A stretch of DNA of 64,000 nt, taken from positions 11,246,180 to 11,310,179 of the forward strand of contig CALNVZ010003432.1 in NCBI GenBank assembly GCA_940671915.1, given 5' to 3'. The position numbers and the translations under genes were made by a program. Below, one piece after another: positions 21,088 to 32,793 of this stretch; the first letter of the stretch is position 1; every line of letters starts with the position of its first letter. A model generated the notes under the pieces. It was not told where the DNA came from, made no database searches, and saw only the letters and a program-made list of their open reading frames with translations. Source of the stretch: Paracentrotus lividus (taxonomy: Eukaryota > Echinodermata > Echinoidea > Camarodonta > Echinidae).

Positions 21088-23302
21088 AATCAAGGTACAT
21101 ATGGATAAGTCATTTTTCTGTTTCAGTCAGGAAGGATGAAAAACGGAATTTGGCTTTGCCATTTCATTTTTGAAAACACAAAAACAAAATCGCAAAGCAA
21201 AAAACGTGTTGTGATTTCGTTTTTGGTCATCAAAAACAGAAATAAAAAACAGAAGTACCTTATTTTGCTTTTGTGATTTCTATTTTTTTATTTTATATAT
21301 CAAAAACAAAATCACAACACGGTTTTAGCTCTCTGGTTCTGTTTTCATATACCAAAAACAAAATCGCAACACGCTCTGTGATTTTGTTTTTGCACAGCAA
21401 AGACCAAAATTGGTCTCGTCTCTCTGATTTCTGAAAACCTTACGTTTCATGAATATTAAAGAGCGTCCTCTACATCAAGAAAATATATAACTATCTTTAA
21501 CCAGTGTGAAGTTGGTTACTGATTCAGTTACTTATTCAAAATTTTATAAGGACTCGTTTTCAAAAATCAAAAGGTACCACAAGGACGAATAGGACACGGG
21601 CAATTAAAAAAATGTATGTCTCGACTCGCGCAAGTGGGGCTAATAACCTTGTAACTCACTAAATAAGAAATAAACCATGCACTTTAATCTAAGCCTTAAT
21701 TAGAACGACCTTTTTCAAAAATACAAAAGGTGCCTCAAGGACAAGTGGCACACACGGGCAATTAAAAAATGTAGATATCGACACGGGCAAGTGGGACTAA
21801 TAATCTTGAAACTCACTAAATAGGAAATAAACCATGCACTTATTAAGTAAGCCTATGATTACTCCTTCAAGATTTATAATGACTTTTTTTTCAAAAACTA
21901 CGGTTAATCAAGGACAAGTGCACACGGGCAATTAAAAAATGTAGGTCTCGACACGGGCAAGTGGGGCTAATGACTTTGAAACTAACTAAATAAGAAAAAA
22001 AAACACTTTCTGGCAAGTACCAGATATGAAAGGGCCGGGCAGGGACTGGTCCCTCAAGGTAAAAAAAGTGTCTGTCTGGGCAGCCCAAAGATACTAAGCT
22101 TGCTCCCTGCCAAATCGTTTTGAGGACCTCTCAGCACACGAGGAAACAGGGACAAATGATTTTAAATTGCTTTAGACAAATCCTAAAAGATCTTGCCCCT
22201 TGTCAAGTACCAGATATGAAATGGCCGGGCAGGGACTGGTACCTTATAGGTCTAGGAGGGTCTGGGCATCCACGGGATACCCAGGTTGCCCCGGTCAAAT
22301 CGTTTTAAGGACCCCTCAGGACACTGGAAACAGGGACAAGTAATTCTATCAAATTGATTAAACGGATCCTGAAAGAACTTGCCCCTGGCAAGTAATATAA
22401 TATATGGCCTGGCAGGGGCTGAGCCCTCAAGGTCAAAAATGTTCTGGGCAACCCAAAGATACCCAGCTTGCCCCGGCCAAATCCTTTTGATGACCTCTCA
22501 GCCTCAGGCCACTGGAAATCTTTTAGGATTCGTTTAAACAATTTATAAAATTAGTTGTCCCTGTTTCCGTTTCCAGTCCGTTTGAAGACCTGAGAGGTCT
22601 TCAAAACGATTTGGCCGGGGCAAGCTTGGTATTTTGGGATTGCCCATACCTTTTTTTCCTTTACCTTGAGGGACCAGTCCGTGCCCAGCCAATTCATATC
22701 AGGTACTTGCCTTAAAAATTTTTTTTTCTCATTTAGTGAGTTTCAAGGACATTATCCCCACTTGCCCTTGTCGAGACCTACATTTTTTAATTGCCCGTGT
22801 GCCACTTATCCTATATTCACCTTTAGTTTTTGAAAAATTCGTTTTAAAATTGTGAATAAGTAACTGAATTAGTGACCAACTTCACACTGGTTAAAAAATA
22901 GTTATATTTTTCTTGACGTAGAGGACGCTCTTTAATATTCATGAAACATAAGGTTTTCAGAAATCAGAGAGACGAGATCAATTTTGGTCTTTGCTGTGCT
23001 AAAACAAAATCACAGAGCGTGCTGCGATTTTGTTTTTGGTAAATGAACACAGAACCAGAGAGCTAAAACCGTGTTGTGATTTTGTTTTTGATATATAAAA
23101 TCAAAAAATAGAAATCGCAAAAGCAAAAAAAGGTACTTATGTTTTGATTTTTGTTTTTGATGACCAAAAACGAAATCACAACACGTTTTTTGCTTTGCGA
23201 TTTTGTTTTTGTGTTTTCAAAAATGAAATGGCAAAGCCAAATTCCGTTTTTCATCCTTCCTGACTGAAACAGAAAAACGAATTATCCATATGTACCTTGA
23301 TT
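21088..23302. mobile_element. Foldback element (2.2 kb) with internal tandem repeats
   Basis: The element is an inverted repeat nearly along its whole length: AATCAAGGTACATATGGATA at the left mirrors TATCCATATGTACCTTGATT at the right. The outer arms (about 21088-21500 and 22900-23302) are unique. The inner arms hold a ~150-bp tandem unit with 'CACGGGCAATTAAAAAATG' (21560-22000) and a ~185-bp unit with 'GGCCGGGCAGGGACTGGT' (22010-22530), mirrored on the right. CATCCC lies on both sides and may be a 6-bp target duplication. There is no transposase. Such architecture is typical of foldback transposons. Confidence 0.85.
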
Positions 23303-24199
23303 CATCCCGACCTTGATCATGTTGATCCGGCGAATGACTTGTTTCTCAATTTAACACGCCGGAATTGACTTTCATCACACAATTTTAAATACGTGGGACC
23401 ACATCAATAAAGCGGCGAGGGATTCGATAGCATCAAAATTTAATCATTTCACAGGTAAAGAAACAAATAATGAGAACTTAAAGACTAGGATCACTAATTA
23501 TTTACCATTTTTAAAGCGATGCAACACACACAAGTCCAAATTAGCCGAAAAACAAGGTTATTTCATCACTTCTTTTCGTAAAATGTCTGCTTCACACATG
23601 GCACGCTGGACTAATCAGGCTTTTAAATGTACCTTTCTCAAGCTAGCTGTATAAATTTATAACCTACATTTTTATTTGTTCGTTGAATTAAAAAAATTAG
23701 TGAATTATAATTAAAATATTTAAATTCTTTAATATGAGTATTTTATATTTGTTAGGTAATATTTTGTTACCATTACAAACTTTAAATCAGCAACAAAAGT
23801 TGTTGATTGTTGCTGAGGAGCTGGTATTTCAAGATTTTACCTGTTAATCTGCCTTTTAGACGTAGATGGCCATCATTTAAACAGTTGAAATCGATTTAAA
23901 TAGTAAGGAACCGCTATTAGTTTTTACTTTTCATTGGAATTTAATCATCGATCACCTTGAAATTATCAAAAATATTGATGGATTTGCATCCTGACACAAA
24001 GTTTAGTCCCATACGTTAGTTTTCGTGTTACTACTCTCTCAGTTTACTTCTTCTACTATTACTAAGCTCCCTCTTCTGTTTTGTTTTTGTTCGGTTTGTT
24101 TGTTTGTTTTTTGGCGGGGGGAGATCTACCGTTGTAGATCTTCAAGAAGATCTTCCGAAAATTATCCTAAAACCTTGATTATCTTTTCTATTCAATCAG
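23303..24199. other. RABEPK 5' flank or intron 1
   Basis: No coding sequence recognised. The 3' end (TTTTCTATTCAATCAG at 24184-24199) looks like a splice acceptor, so an untranslated first exon of RABEPK probably lies upstream. I could not locate it. Confidence 0.4.
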
Positions 24200-24203
24200 C
24201 AAC

Positions 24204-27200
24204 ATGGAACTCCATCCGATACTTGAGAAAGGAGAATGGTTGTGCAAGCAGAATCTTTGGTATGTTGCATCGGCCCGAGGGCAACATCCCAGCATGAGGG
24301 TTGGCCAGTGTTGCTGCCACATCCCAGCAATTGGTGATGGCATTGGAAAGCTAGCTGTGATTGGAGGAGCTAACCCAAATGGACCTTTCGATGAGACGCA
24401 TCTTCTTGATTTTGGTAAAATGTCTCTGAAGAAATATTTTCATTTAGAGCATCTAACTGTTAAAATTAGAAAAAAAGAAAAAAAAGAAAAAGATTATGCT
24501 CGCTTTTGGTATTCAATTCAAATCAATTTTTGAGGGCAATTAGATGAGACCCTTCTTTAATATTTTGATAAAAATATCTGGAAAGGAATTAGAAATCCTG
24601 CCCTTCTATTAAATTCTCATAATTGGTTTAGATCTACTTATTAATTCTTACACTGTATCCATGCAGACAGGCAGTGAAAAGTCTTCTATTGTCCAATATT
24701 GAACATTAAAAAATAAAACTCCTTGGAAGAGTATTTTTATTGTTCTATAATATTGGAAAGTTTTCCTCTTATTTTCTATTTCTACTGTTTTGCATTTTTA
24801 TTGTTCTATAATATTGGGAAGTTTTCCTCTTGTTTTATATTTCTACTTTTGTGTTTATATGGTACTTATGTCTGATTAGAGAGAAAATTAGAGAGAGAAA
24901 TCTTACTCAGAATAAAACTTTTAAGAGTTAATTTGAAATTGAATTGATGAAACATTATTTTTTTACATTATTGATAGATTTTGATATATATTATTTAATT
25001 GTCCTGACTTATCAGACTATTGATTTCTTTTTTTATTGTTCTAGATAAGTATGAGTGGGATGAGCCTGAACTGACTGGCTTCACTGCTCGCTATGAACAT
25101 GTGTCCTTTGTTGCCCCCAGCAACCCAGATAAGGTCCTAGTCTTTGGAGGAGCTCAGCAGGACAAGAACCTCAACTGTGTCCAGATTCTTGATTTAGGTA
25201 AATCTTTTAATATAAGATTATCATGAAGTTTGATTTAAGTTTATTTCAGAACTACAACAAAAATATCAATTTCTTATTGAAAATTTTTTTTTTTTTTTAA
25301 TAGTTACTCTATTTGTTCTACCTCACCTGGTACATTCAAACACATTGTTATTATTAACAACTTTTATTTGTTTTTGTTTTTGTTTTCTAATTTTGTTTTT
25401 ACCTTACCTGGTATATAAAATACAATATAATTATTAGCCATTCAAAACTGTACAAAAGAATGCACTCTTTGTCTCTGATGCAGAGTATTAGCATGAAAAA
25501 AACTTTTGAAATAAGCTGATATATCAATATTTTACAATATACTTTAAAAAAAAAATAATCACAATATCTTTCCCGCTTACCTAACTAATATTTCCACATA
25601 TAAATGTTTACTCGTCTTCATAATTCTTCCTTGAAGCGACCAAGTCATGGAGCACGGTACCAACCAAGGGAACATCCCCATCTCCTCGGACATGCAGGGG
25701 TAGTGCCTTTGATGGCAACAAACTCTATATCTTTGGTGGAGGTCAGCAGGGGTCAGAACCGGTGCCAGATACACAGATGCATGTCTATGATGCAGGTCAG
25801 TTTTTATAATTACTATATTTTTTCAAGGGGAGGCCGACCCTGTAATTAAATTGGTTTCAATAAAAGTAGAAAGTTAAGATATAATAATGAGTGAACTTTT
25901 GAAGACAATCCATAAAAGGATAATGAAGTTATAGATGTTTAAAGTTTTGATTTTGTGACACCACTTGTGAGCTGCTCTCCCATCTGCTTTGTAGAGTAAA
26001 TTCCATAAGTTTGGTTTTTTTTTCAAGGTTCTTGGTAAAGGTATTCATAGCTCTAGGCGTGTACATGTATGGGTTTGATGGTATATCAAATGCACAGGTC
26101 ATGTGATTAATTGTAATGTTCCTTTAAAAAATGACAACAAATGAGAGAGCAGCTCACAAAATCAAAACTTTAAACATCCATTACATTGTTATCTTTAAAT
26201 GAATTTTCTTCAAACCTTCACTGATATATTTCTCTTGTTTTTTTCTGCTTTCATTGGAACCAAATTAATTCCAGGGTGGACGTCCCCTTTAAAGCATGCA
26301 GTTTAAGAACTGTAATTGTAATTTATGCTGTGAAGACTCATGGAGATCTATTTGTAAATGAAATTGTTGTGGATTGAATGGCTTTAGGTAGACCAATACA
26401 TTGATAAAAATTCAAATGGGTCAGCAATAAGATTGACTGTATTGTGAAATACATCCTCAAGGGTTTGTTCTGTAAAACGTGAAGTGTGTAAAAAGTATGA
26501 AATGCGAGACTGTGATAATGTTTCCGAAAGACAATATTCCCTCATGAAGAAGTTTGACTATTAAATCAAATCAGAGATAATGTAATGTTCTCTTAAGTCT
26601 TGTTTGTGCAACTGACTTTAACTTTGCATTCATACTCATTTATATTCACTATTTTACCTTGAATATGTAATGGTATAGAATGTGAGGTTAATTTCTTCTT
26701 TATTTGTTTATGAACGTATGAATTGATTTCATGTTTTACTGTTTTTCATCCTTTTGAATGATTGATAAGCCTTGAGTGGTATTGCACCAGAATTTTGTTT
26801 TAAAACATTATCATGTATGTTTTAAAACATCATTATTATTATTATTATTAAACAGCGACAGGTGAGTGGACGCAACCTCCATCAAGCGGTAGAATACCAA
26901 CAGCTAGGCATGGTCATGTGATGGCAGTGTGTGGAGGCAAGGTGTATCTACATGGCGGTATGTCGGGCAATACCCTATATGATGACATGTACGAATACAG
27001 CATAGGTGAGTAAATGTAAAGAGAATCTAGTGTAGTTGAAAGATGAAGAAAATTATTGTGAGCTTTCCTTTTATTTTCATGCTATTTATAGAATATCATA
27101 ATAAAAAGGTGCACAATAAAGGATTGCTCTTCAATTGCCCAATGGTCATGATACAACCGACCAAAGTATACCCAAAACAGTTGAAATGTTCGGCCCGAAT

Positions 27201-30200
27201 ATTTTGTGTTGCCCCATACATGCATTCCTCTGTCAGTGCATGTGACTCTAAGCAGAATTTTGTTAATTTACTATCATTGTGGCGATTCCAAAACCTCACA
27301 GCACATAATAATGCGTAGGTGAATTACTGTTATCAACATTTCCAAAGCACTTTTAGACAGTGTATTCCACATTTCAATGTCATGACCAGAACAATAATTT
27401 TGCTTTAATGACTGCTAAAAAAGCAAGTACGGTTCACTCTCATTTTATCAAGCACGGATGCTGCAAGATTTGAATATAACAAGGTAATTCTCCCGGTCCC
27501 AATTAGTGCAATCTTACACACTGTTCAGTATATTATAATGAGATTTCATTATTGTGACGTATTTAGCTTGGTCACAAACACCCTGTTATAACAAGAGTGA
27601 ACTTTACTGTCTATTGGCAAACGCATTACAAGGTCATAATATTATATCAACATACCCTTGAGGGCCAAGAAAATGATCATATTGCAAGTGTGGAAACTTC
27701 TTAAAACACTCATATTGATAAAAATGACCTGTTTACCCGAGGTATCAACTTCAGCTCTTAATGAATTGTTCTCCCAGCAGGCCGTACATGACATAAAATG
27801 TTATTAATACCTTTTTCTATTCTAAAATAACGAGCATAGGGTCCAAATTTTCAAGTCTCTGATTTGACGCGGCCAAGGATCGAACCCACGAAGCAGACGC
27901 TTTACTTATTGAGCCAACATGTCCAGTCAATGATATAATGATTATAATGATAATGATTATAACAATGATGAGGATTTTATCCAAATTTTCTTTGATTTCA
28001 TTTGCTTTTTTTTCTGTAGACACCGGCGTGTGGAAGCTTATTAAAAGTAAAGGAGATGTGCCACCAGGCCGGGCTGCTCATGGATGCGTATCCCATGGCA
28101 ACAAGATGCTCATCTTTGGTGGAATGACCCAGACTGGAGCTAGCGATGAATCCTATGTATTTGACACAAGTAAGTAGGGTAGTTGTCTCCTAAACTCTGA
28201 TCCACATATTGAGTGCTATAATATTCATATTTGGTTCTTGCATCTAATTCTAGTTCAACCAGTTGTTAACGCTAGTGAAAAATTCCCTATTGTTCATATG
28301 TTGTTGTGCGGATCGGGTGAAAACATGACTATTTTCATTAAGTCTTAAAGTCATATACTTGGTAAGATGTAAGAAAGGTTTTGTGTATAATTGTGGGACA
28401 TTAGTGAAAATCAGATATTTCATTAACCCAACAAGATCGTGCAGCGGTAGATGGTGCAATACCAAATTAGAATTCTGTCCCATCATGTATTTTGATGAGA
28501 GAAATTTAAATGAATTTATTGATTTTAAATTTTTTTCGGCATCTTATAAATTTATTTTGGTATTGATTGACAGGTTGATAAGATAGATTTTTAGTGAGTA
28601 CCTTGGTGAGTAAATTGTTACCTGGGAAGAAGAATTTCTGTGAATGATTGAGTATCTTATCATTGTCACCCAGGTTGAGCTGGAATAATATTTAGTACTC
28701 AATGCTTTGTACTCTTAGGAAAAAAAATCCATGAAAAAAAAAAAAATCTGCTTGTGTAGCTAAGACAATGCAGTTTTGAGTACCGGGTATGTGGATGCTC
28801 GAGTTCACAGAAAAAAAAACTTTTATTGGAACCTTGCACACATGTAGTAAGCTATCAGAAGATCCACATTTCTTCAATTAAAATATAAACAATCTAAAAT
28901 TTATTTTAATTACATTGACAAGAATATATTAGATGGTATTTGAACAGTGATTGATGGTTTAAACATATGTCAGCATAATAACAAGGATAATTTTTCAACA
29001 TTCATTCATTCCCTGGCATGCATAAAGGTAGTAAGGCTGATAATACCATGCCACTAAAAATGTGGTATTGGCCCAGAATAAATGATTATTATTGATATTT
29101 TTTCCGCGCAGGAAAGTCCAGATGGCTCAAATTCAAGCCAGACGGTCCCCCACCTGCCCCACGGCTGGACCATGCAATGTGTCTCTTGACCCTCCCTTGT
29201 CCCAGGGAGATATCCCAGTCAAATAGCAGTAGCACCAGGCAGAATGGAGCTGCAGGAAGTGCACCCTCTATTGACCCGGCAAGGACAGCAGAGGAGTTCC
29301 TGACGTCTTGTGTGGATGCTGTCGCAGAGCAGATGTCTACCTCAGGTTTGTAATAGAATCCTTTTGTTTTTTCAGACTGTATTAAAAAAAAAAAAAAAAT
29401 GGTACAACCAGGAAAGAGATAATTAAGGTAAATTATGAAATATTGTCAAACGTTGTGTGTATGTGGTAAGAATTTAAAACCCAAAGATTTTGTTGTTGTT
29501 GATATACTTTATTTCGTATCAAATCAAAATTGCTCAACCCTTTTGTTCTATCGTGGTCATTTTAGCTTGTTATGTTCAAAACCTACACAAAGGCATTGGA
29601 TGGCGTGTGCAAAATGGATTTTTCTTGATTGTAAAAAAAATAGTCATATCTCAAAAACTAAAGCATGAGATGAAAAAAATTGCTGAAGAAAGTCTGAGTT
29701 TCCTGCTTTATGGAAATCCCAACAAATACCAGGTTGTGATTTATCTTCATACTATAAAAAACGATTCCCACTGGTACCATTTCAATTGATTCAGACTGTG
29801 ATAGTATAACGGGAAAGGAAAGACAAATGCACACAGTCCACTCCCTTTAAATTAAAAGTAGCTCAGACACAGCAAGATTTTGTTTAGCGAGGCAATTTAT
29901 TCATTTCTCAATTAAGAATATGTAAACCTATATGTTAGTTGAACAGGATTTTGTTTTAACCTGAAATTTGGGTTGGTTTCGAGTATCTCATTATGACGGG
30001 AGTGGATTGTATAACAAAAGACAGATAGATAGTGAGAGAGGTGGAGAGAGAATGGGAGTGGAAAAGACCACAAGAGGAAAATAAAGTTGTACAAAATTTG
30101 ACATTTCTACTTGCTGTACAAATTAGAGAATGAAAATTAAAAAAACATTCCAGGATTGATATCTGAGTAAAGAATACTAGGTTGATTGCTACACCAAATA

Positions 30201-31016
30201 AAGAAAACCATTGCTCTTGTGCATTTAATTAGTGTCCAGTTATGTTCCTATGTTTTAGTGACTCAATGGTACTACAGTCTGTGTCAAAAAGAATGGTACA
30301 GTCGGGGGGAAAATAATATAGGTGTGAAATCTTGTCAAATAATATGTGTATGTGGTATCAAATTAAAGCCAACAGATTTTCCTTGCTGATGCGCTTTGTT
30401 TTGTATAATTTGCTTTCCTAAAACAAAGGTTATGCTAAATTTTGTACGACAAGGAACAAATCGAAATTACGCACATCTATTGTTCTGGAGCGCTGAACTC
30501 ATGACCATTATGTGAAACCTACACAACGGCATGCGAAAAATGGATTTTTCTTCATTGTAGAAAACTAGTCATATCTCAAAAATTACAGCACCAAAGGTGA
30601 TGAAAAATTTGCAGAAGAACGTCTGATTTTTTTGCTCTATGAAAATACCAAACAATACCAGGTTGTGATTAATCTTCATACTCTAATAAAATGTTTTCAG
30701 CTTGTACCATTTTATTTGACACAGACTGTATACGGTACCTTTAATGTCACCTGCACGTTTTAAAAATATATTCACCATAAATAAATTACCTTGTTGAATC
30801 GAAGTTGTCACATACATAAAATATATCTGACAAGATATGTTTTGTCTCTTTTTATTTGTAGAGACACCAGTAGAGGGAGCCCTAGATGGAGCTGGAGCAG
30901 CATCGAGTGCTGTAGCCGGTGAGGCTACGTTGTGTTGTGTGGTGCAAGGAGGAATGGACACACAGGGAGAGATATTTGATGATTGTCTTATCTTGAGGTT
31001 GGACAATATCTTCTAA
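24204..31016 (+). CDS. RABEPK: RABEPK (p40), Rab9 effector kelch protein, seven coding exons
   Basis: Known vertebrate p40 binds Rab9-GTP and promotes endosome-to-Golgi return of mannose-6-phosphate receptors. Coding exons: 24204-24414, 25045-25197, 25637-25795, 26856-27005, 28020-28169, 29112-29345 and 30862-31016. All junctions are GT-AG and all introns are phase 1. The product is 403 residues (human 372). Kelch blades show their glycine doublets in order: VIGGANPNG, VFGGAQQDK, IFGGGQQGSE, LHGGMSGNT, IFGGMTQTG and finally VQGGMDTQGEIFDDC. Other family signatures are ARYEHVSF, TARHGHVM, GRAAHGCV and PRLDHAMCL. A serine-rich insert of about 45 residues (SQSNSSSTRQNG...) sits in the last blade, where the human protein also has a variable linker. 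The start ATG is in good context directly after an acceptor. Confidence 0.95.
24415..25044 (+). other. RABEPK intron after coding exon 1
   Basis: Contains a short direct repeat: 'TTTTTATTGTTCTATAATATTGG' followed by 'AAGTTTTCCTCTT' occurs twice (24735-24775 and 24795-24835). No other content. Confidence 0.5.
25880..26292. mobile_element. Foldback-like MITE in RABEPK intron
   Basis: The sequence 'AATCAAAACTTTAAACAT' near 26160 mirrors 'ATGTTTAAAGTTTTGATT' near 25938, and the 'GAGAGCAGCTCACA' block is also mirrored. The right terminus ends CCCCTTTAA, as in the NOP56 intron 2 fragment at 18690. The left end is uncertain. Confidence 0.6.
26293..26855 (+). other. RABEPK intron, 3' part
   Basis: Unique AT-rich sequence with an (ATT)n run just before the acceptor at 26855. 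Nothing else recognised. Confidence 0.4.
27006..27799 (+). other. RABEPK intron with a decayed MITE
   Basis: The segment 27430-27615 has inverse-looking ends ('GGTTCACTCTCATTTTATC' and 'TGTTATAACAAGAGTGAAC'), suggesting an old small DNA element. No gene. Confidence 0.35.
27800..27930 (-). mobile_element. tRNA-derived SINE fragment in RABEPK intron
   Basis: On the minus strand it reads TGTTGGCTCAATAAGTAAAG, then GCGTCTGCTTCGTGGGTTCG and ATCCTTGGCCGCGTC. That is an A box and a perfect B box (GGTTCGATCC) spaced too closely for a whole tRNA. The head matches the SINE at 14672, so the two belong to one family. Confidence 0.65.
28170..29111 (+). other. RABEPK intron, nothing recognised
   Basis: AT-rich, with A-runs at 28720-28746 and 28810-28818. 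No repeat or gene identified. Confidence 0.4.
29373..29800. mobile_element. Tc1/mariner-like MITE, diverged copy, RABEPK intron
   Basis: The interior matches the better copy at 30275-30728 ('AGGTTGTGATTTATCTTCAT', 'CATATCTCAAAAACTAAAGC'). Both ends have AATGGTAC-type inner motifs and CAGACTG. The left terminus is disrupted by an A-run. Confidence 0.6.
29834..30009. mobile_element. Small MITE (176 bp), GGACTG ends
   Basis: The left end is CAGTCCACTCCCTTTAA and the right end ATGACGGGAGTGGATTG, imperfect inverse copies. TA follows on the right but not on the left. It is the same terminal family as the element at 31378-31865. Confidence 0.6.
30275..30728. mobile_element. Tc1/mariner-like MITE (454 bp), RABEPK intron
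   Basis: The ends are CAGTCTGTGTCAAAAAGAAT and, inverted, ATTTGACACAGACTG, with TA on both sides (30273-30274 and 30729-30730). There is no transposase. Confidence 0.8.
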
Positions 31017-31308
31017 AATGACTAGTAGAGGGAGCCCTAGGAGGAGCTGGAACAGCATCTAATGCCTACGCTCTGTTGTGTGGTTTCAAGGAGGAATGGA
31101 CACACAGGGAGAGATATTTGATGATTGTCTTATCTTGAGGTTGGACAATATCTCCTGAAATGGCCAGTAGAGGGATCCTTAGGGGGAGCTGGAACAGCAT
31201 CTAATGCCTACGCTTCGTTGTGTGGTGCAAGGAGGAATGGACACATAATGAGAGATATTTGATGATCGTCTCATCTTATGGTTGGACGATATCTTCTGAA
31301 ATGACTAG
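30862..31308 (+). repeat. RABEPK: Triplicated RABEPK terminal exon
   Basis: The final coding exon segment is repeated twice more. The anchor TAGAGGGA occurs at 30871, 31025 and 31168, and 'GGAGGAATGGACACA' and 'GAGATATTTGATGAT' recur in each unit (periods 154 and 143). Only the first unit has a good acceptor (TTTTATTTGTAG). Its TAA at 31014-31016 places the other two in the 3' UTR, where they are frame-broken relics. Confidence 0.88.
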
Positions 31309-31377
31309 TTATTGTATCGTTAATGAAATCACCTTGAGCCAAGCTTCCGGGCAATAATTTTGCAATACAGTCCACTC

Positions 31378-31865
31378 CTGTTATATTGAGGTGCTTGAGA
31401 CTAAACCATCCTTGATATACTGAACACATGGATTTGCTGGACAACAAGTCAACACATTATCATATCACAAAACCACGTAGCAACCACATGCAAAGCATAT
31501 TGAACAGTTGTGTGCCCACAGTTCGCACCTTATCTGATTGATATTGTGTGTAGGGAGTTTTGGCGAGATAGCAGAGTTACGAACTGCCTCAATTTGACCG
31601 TCCTGACCAGTATTTACACAAGATTTCATCTCAAATAGTGCATGGAAGATAAACATATCTTATGTGTATTATGGAACAATATGATAAATACATGTATATT
31701 CTATTTATACAATTCCTTTTGATTTACTTTTGGTAAATGTTTCCTTTTTGGACATTGATCTTGAAAGAGTGCCAAATGGATGTTTGAAAATGACATCATT
31801 AGTATTGCCTCATAATAGATACAATGAAGCAATATATCTGTACTCCTTGTAACTGGGGTGGACTG
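31378..31865. mobile_element. TA-flanked MITE (488 bp) in the RABEPK 3' UTR or flank
   Basis: The ends are CAGTCCACTCCTGTTATA and, inverted, TAACTGGGGTGGACTG, with TA at 31376-31377 and 31866-31867. No coding capacity. It is the most complete member of the GGACTG-ended family seen here. Confidence 0.75.
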
Positions 31866-32013
31866 TAAATGAAGGGGGAAGCATTAGTCAATCTATACAT
31901 GTTCCTAATGTTTACTTTATATTTGATGCTAGACTGAGTTGATTTTTAATATATTTGGATTTATTTATGTGTTATGTATTATGTTATATGTACATATGCT
32001 CTTGTATATTGTA

Positions 32014-32019
32014 AATAAA
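32014..32019 (+). terminator. Candidate polyadenylation signal of RABEPK
   Basis: AATAAA about 1 kb past the stop codon, after the terminal-exon repeats and the TA MITE. It is the first clear canonical hexamer I noticed, but the assignment is tentative. Confidence 0.3.
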
Positions 32020-32325
32020 AACATTTGCTTTCATATTTCACACATCATGCATTCAAAACAAATCTTTTTAATTACATGCATGTTGAGAGTGTTTAAATGG
32101 GGGTGGGGGGGGGGGGGGGGTAAAAAAATTGTTAACTACTTTTTCTTTTTAATCACCTGTCTTGTCAAACATATTTTCACTTATCTGTAACAACAGTTAT
32201 ACGTATTTTATATCTCTTTCAAAATTACACTAAAGGCCTATACACATATTCAAATTTGTGTTACATTATGAAGATATAAGCACCAACAGAGTTATGTTGT
32301 CTCTGAAATATACACAAAAATTGTA

Positions 32326-32384
32326 TGAGAGAGAGAGAGAGAGAGAGTGAGGAGAGAGTGAGGAGAGAGAGAGAGAGAGAGATA
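32326..32384. repeat. (GA)n microsatellite
   Basis: Imperfect GA dinucleotide tract. Confidence 0.95.
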
Positions 32385-32645
32385 GAGGGGTGTGGATAGA
32401 GATATGGATGGGCTATCGATGTGTAAAGCACCACATGTCAATCAGTCATAATTTACTATTTAAAAAAATAATCCATTCACTTACATCTATTGAAATATTT
32501 AAACTCTTGATTACCTCTGTAGTATCAACCGATCCCCCCCCCCCAAAAAAAAAACAAACAAACAAAACAAACAAACAAAAAAACGAGGAGGCGACTGAGA
32601 GAAAGAAAGAAAAAAAAAAGGGGTGGATTTGTATGGAGAGTCTAA

Positions 32646-32793
32646 GGCCCGAATTCACAAACGTGGTTTAGTTAGTCCATGGTCTAAATCAATTGTTTAA
32701 ACCACGGATTTAGACCATGGTCTAAATTTTTGTATTCACAAACCACCTGATTTAGACCATGGACTAACTAAACCACGTTTGTGAATTCGGGCC
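32646..32793. mobile_element. Palindromic MITE (148 bp), Harbinger-like ends
   Basis: The first and last 45 bp are perfect inverse copies, beginning GGCCCGAATTCACAAACGTG. The centre is a further palindrome around TTTAGACCATGGTCTAAA. TAA stands on the left, and ATAA on the right. GGCCC-type ends with a three-base target suggest PIF/Harbinger, which is tentative. Confidence 0.75.

Noticed and set aside
27840-27930. Possible tRNA gene on the minus strand
   Set aside because: The A and B boxes are present but too close together, no cloverleaf or acceptor stem forms, and a second similar head occurs at 14672. It is a SINE.
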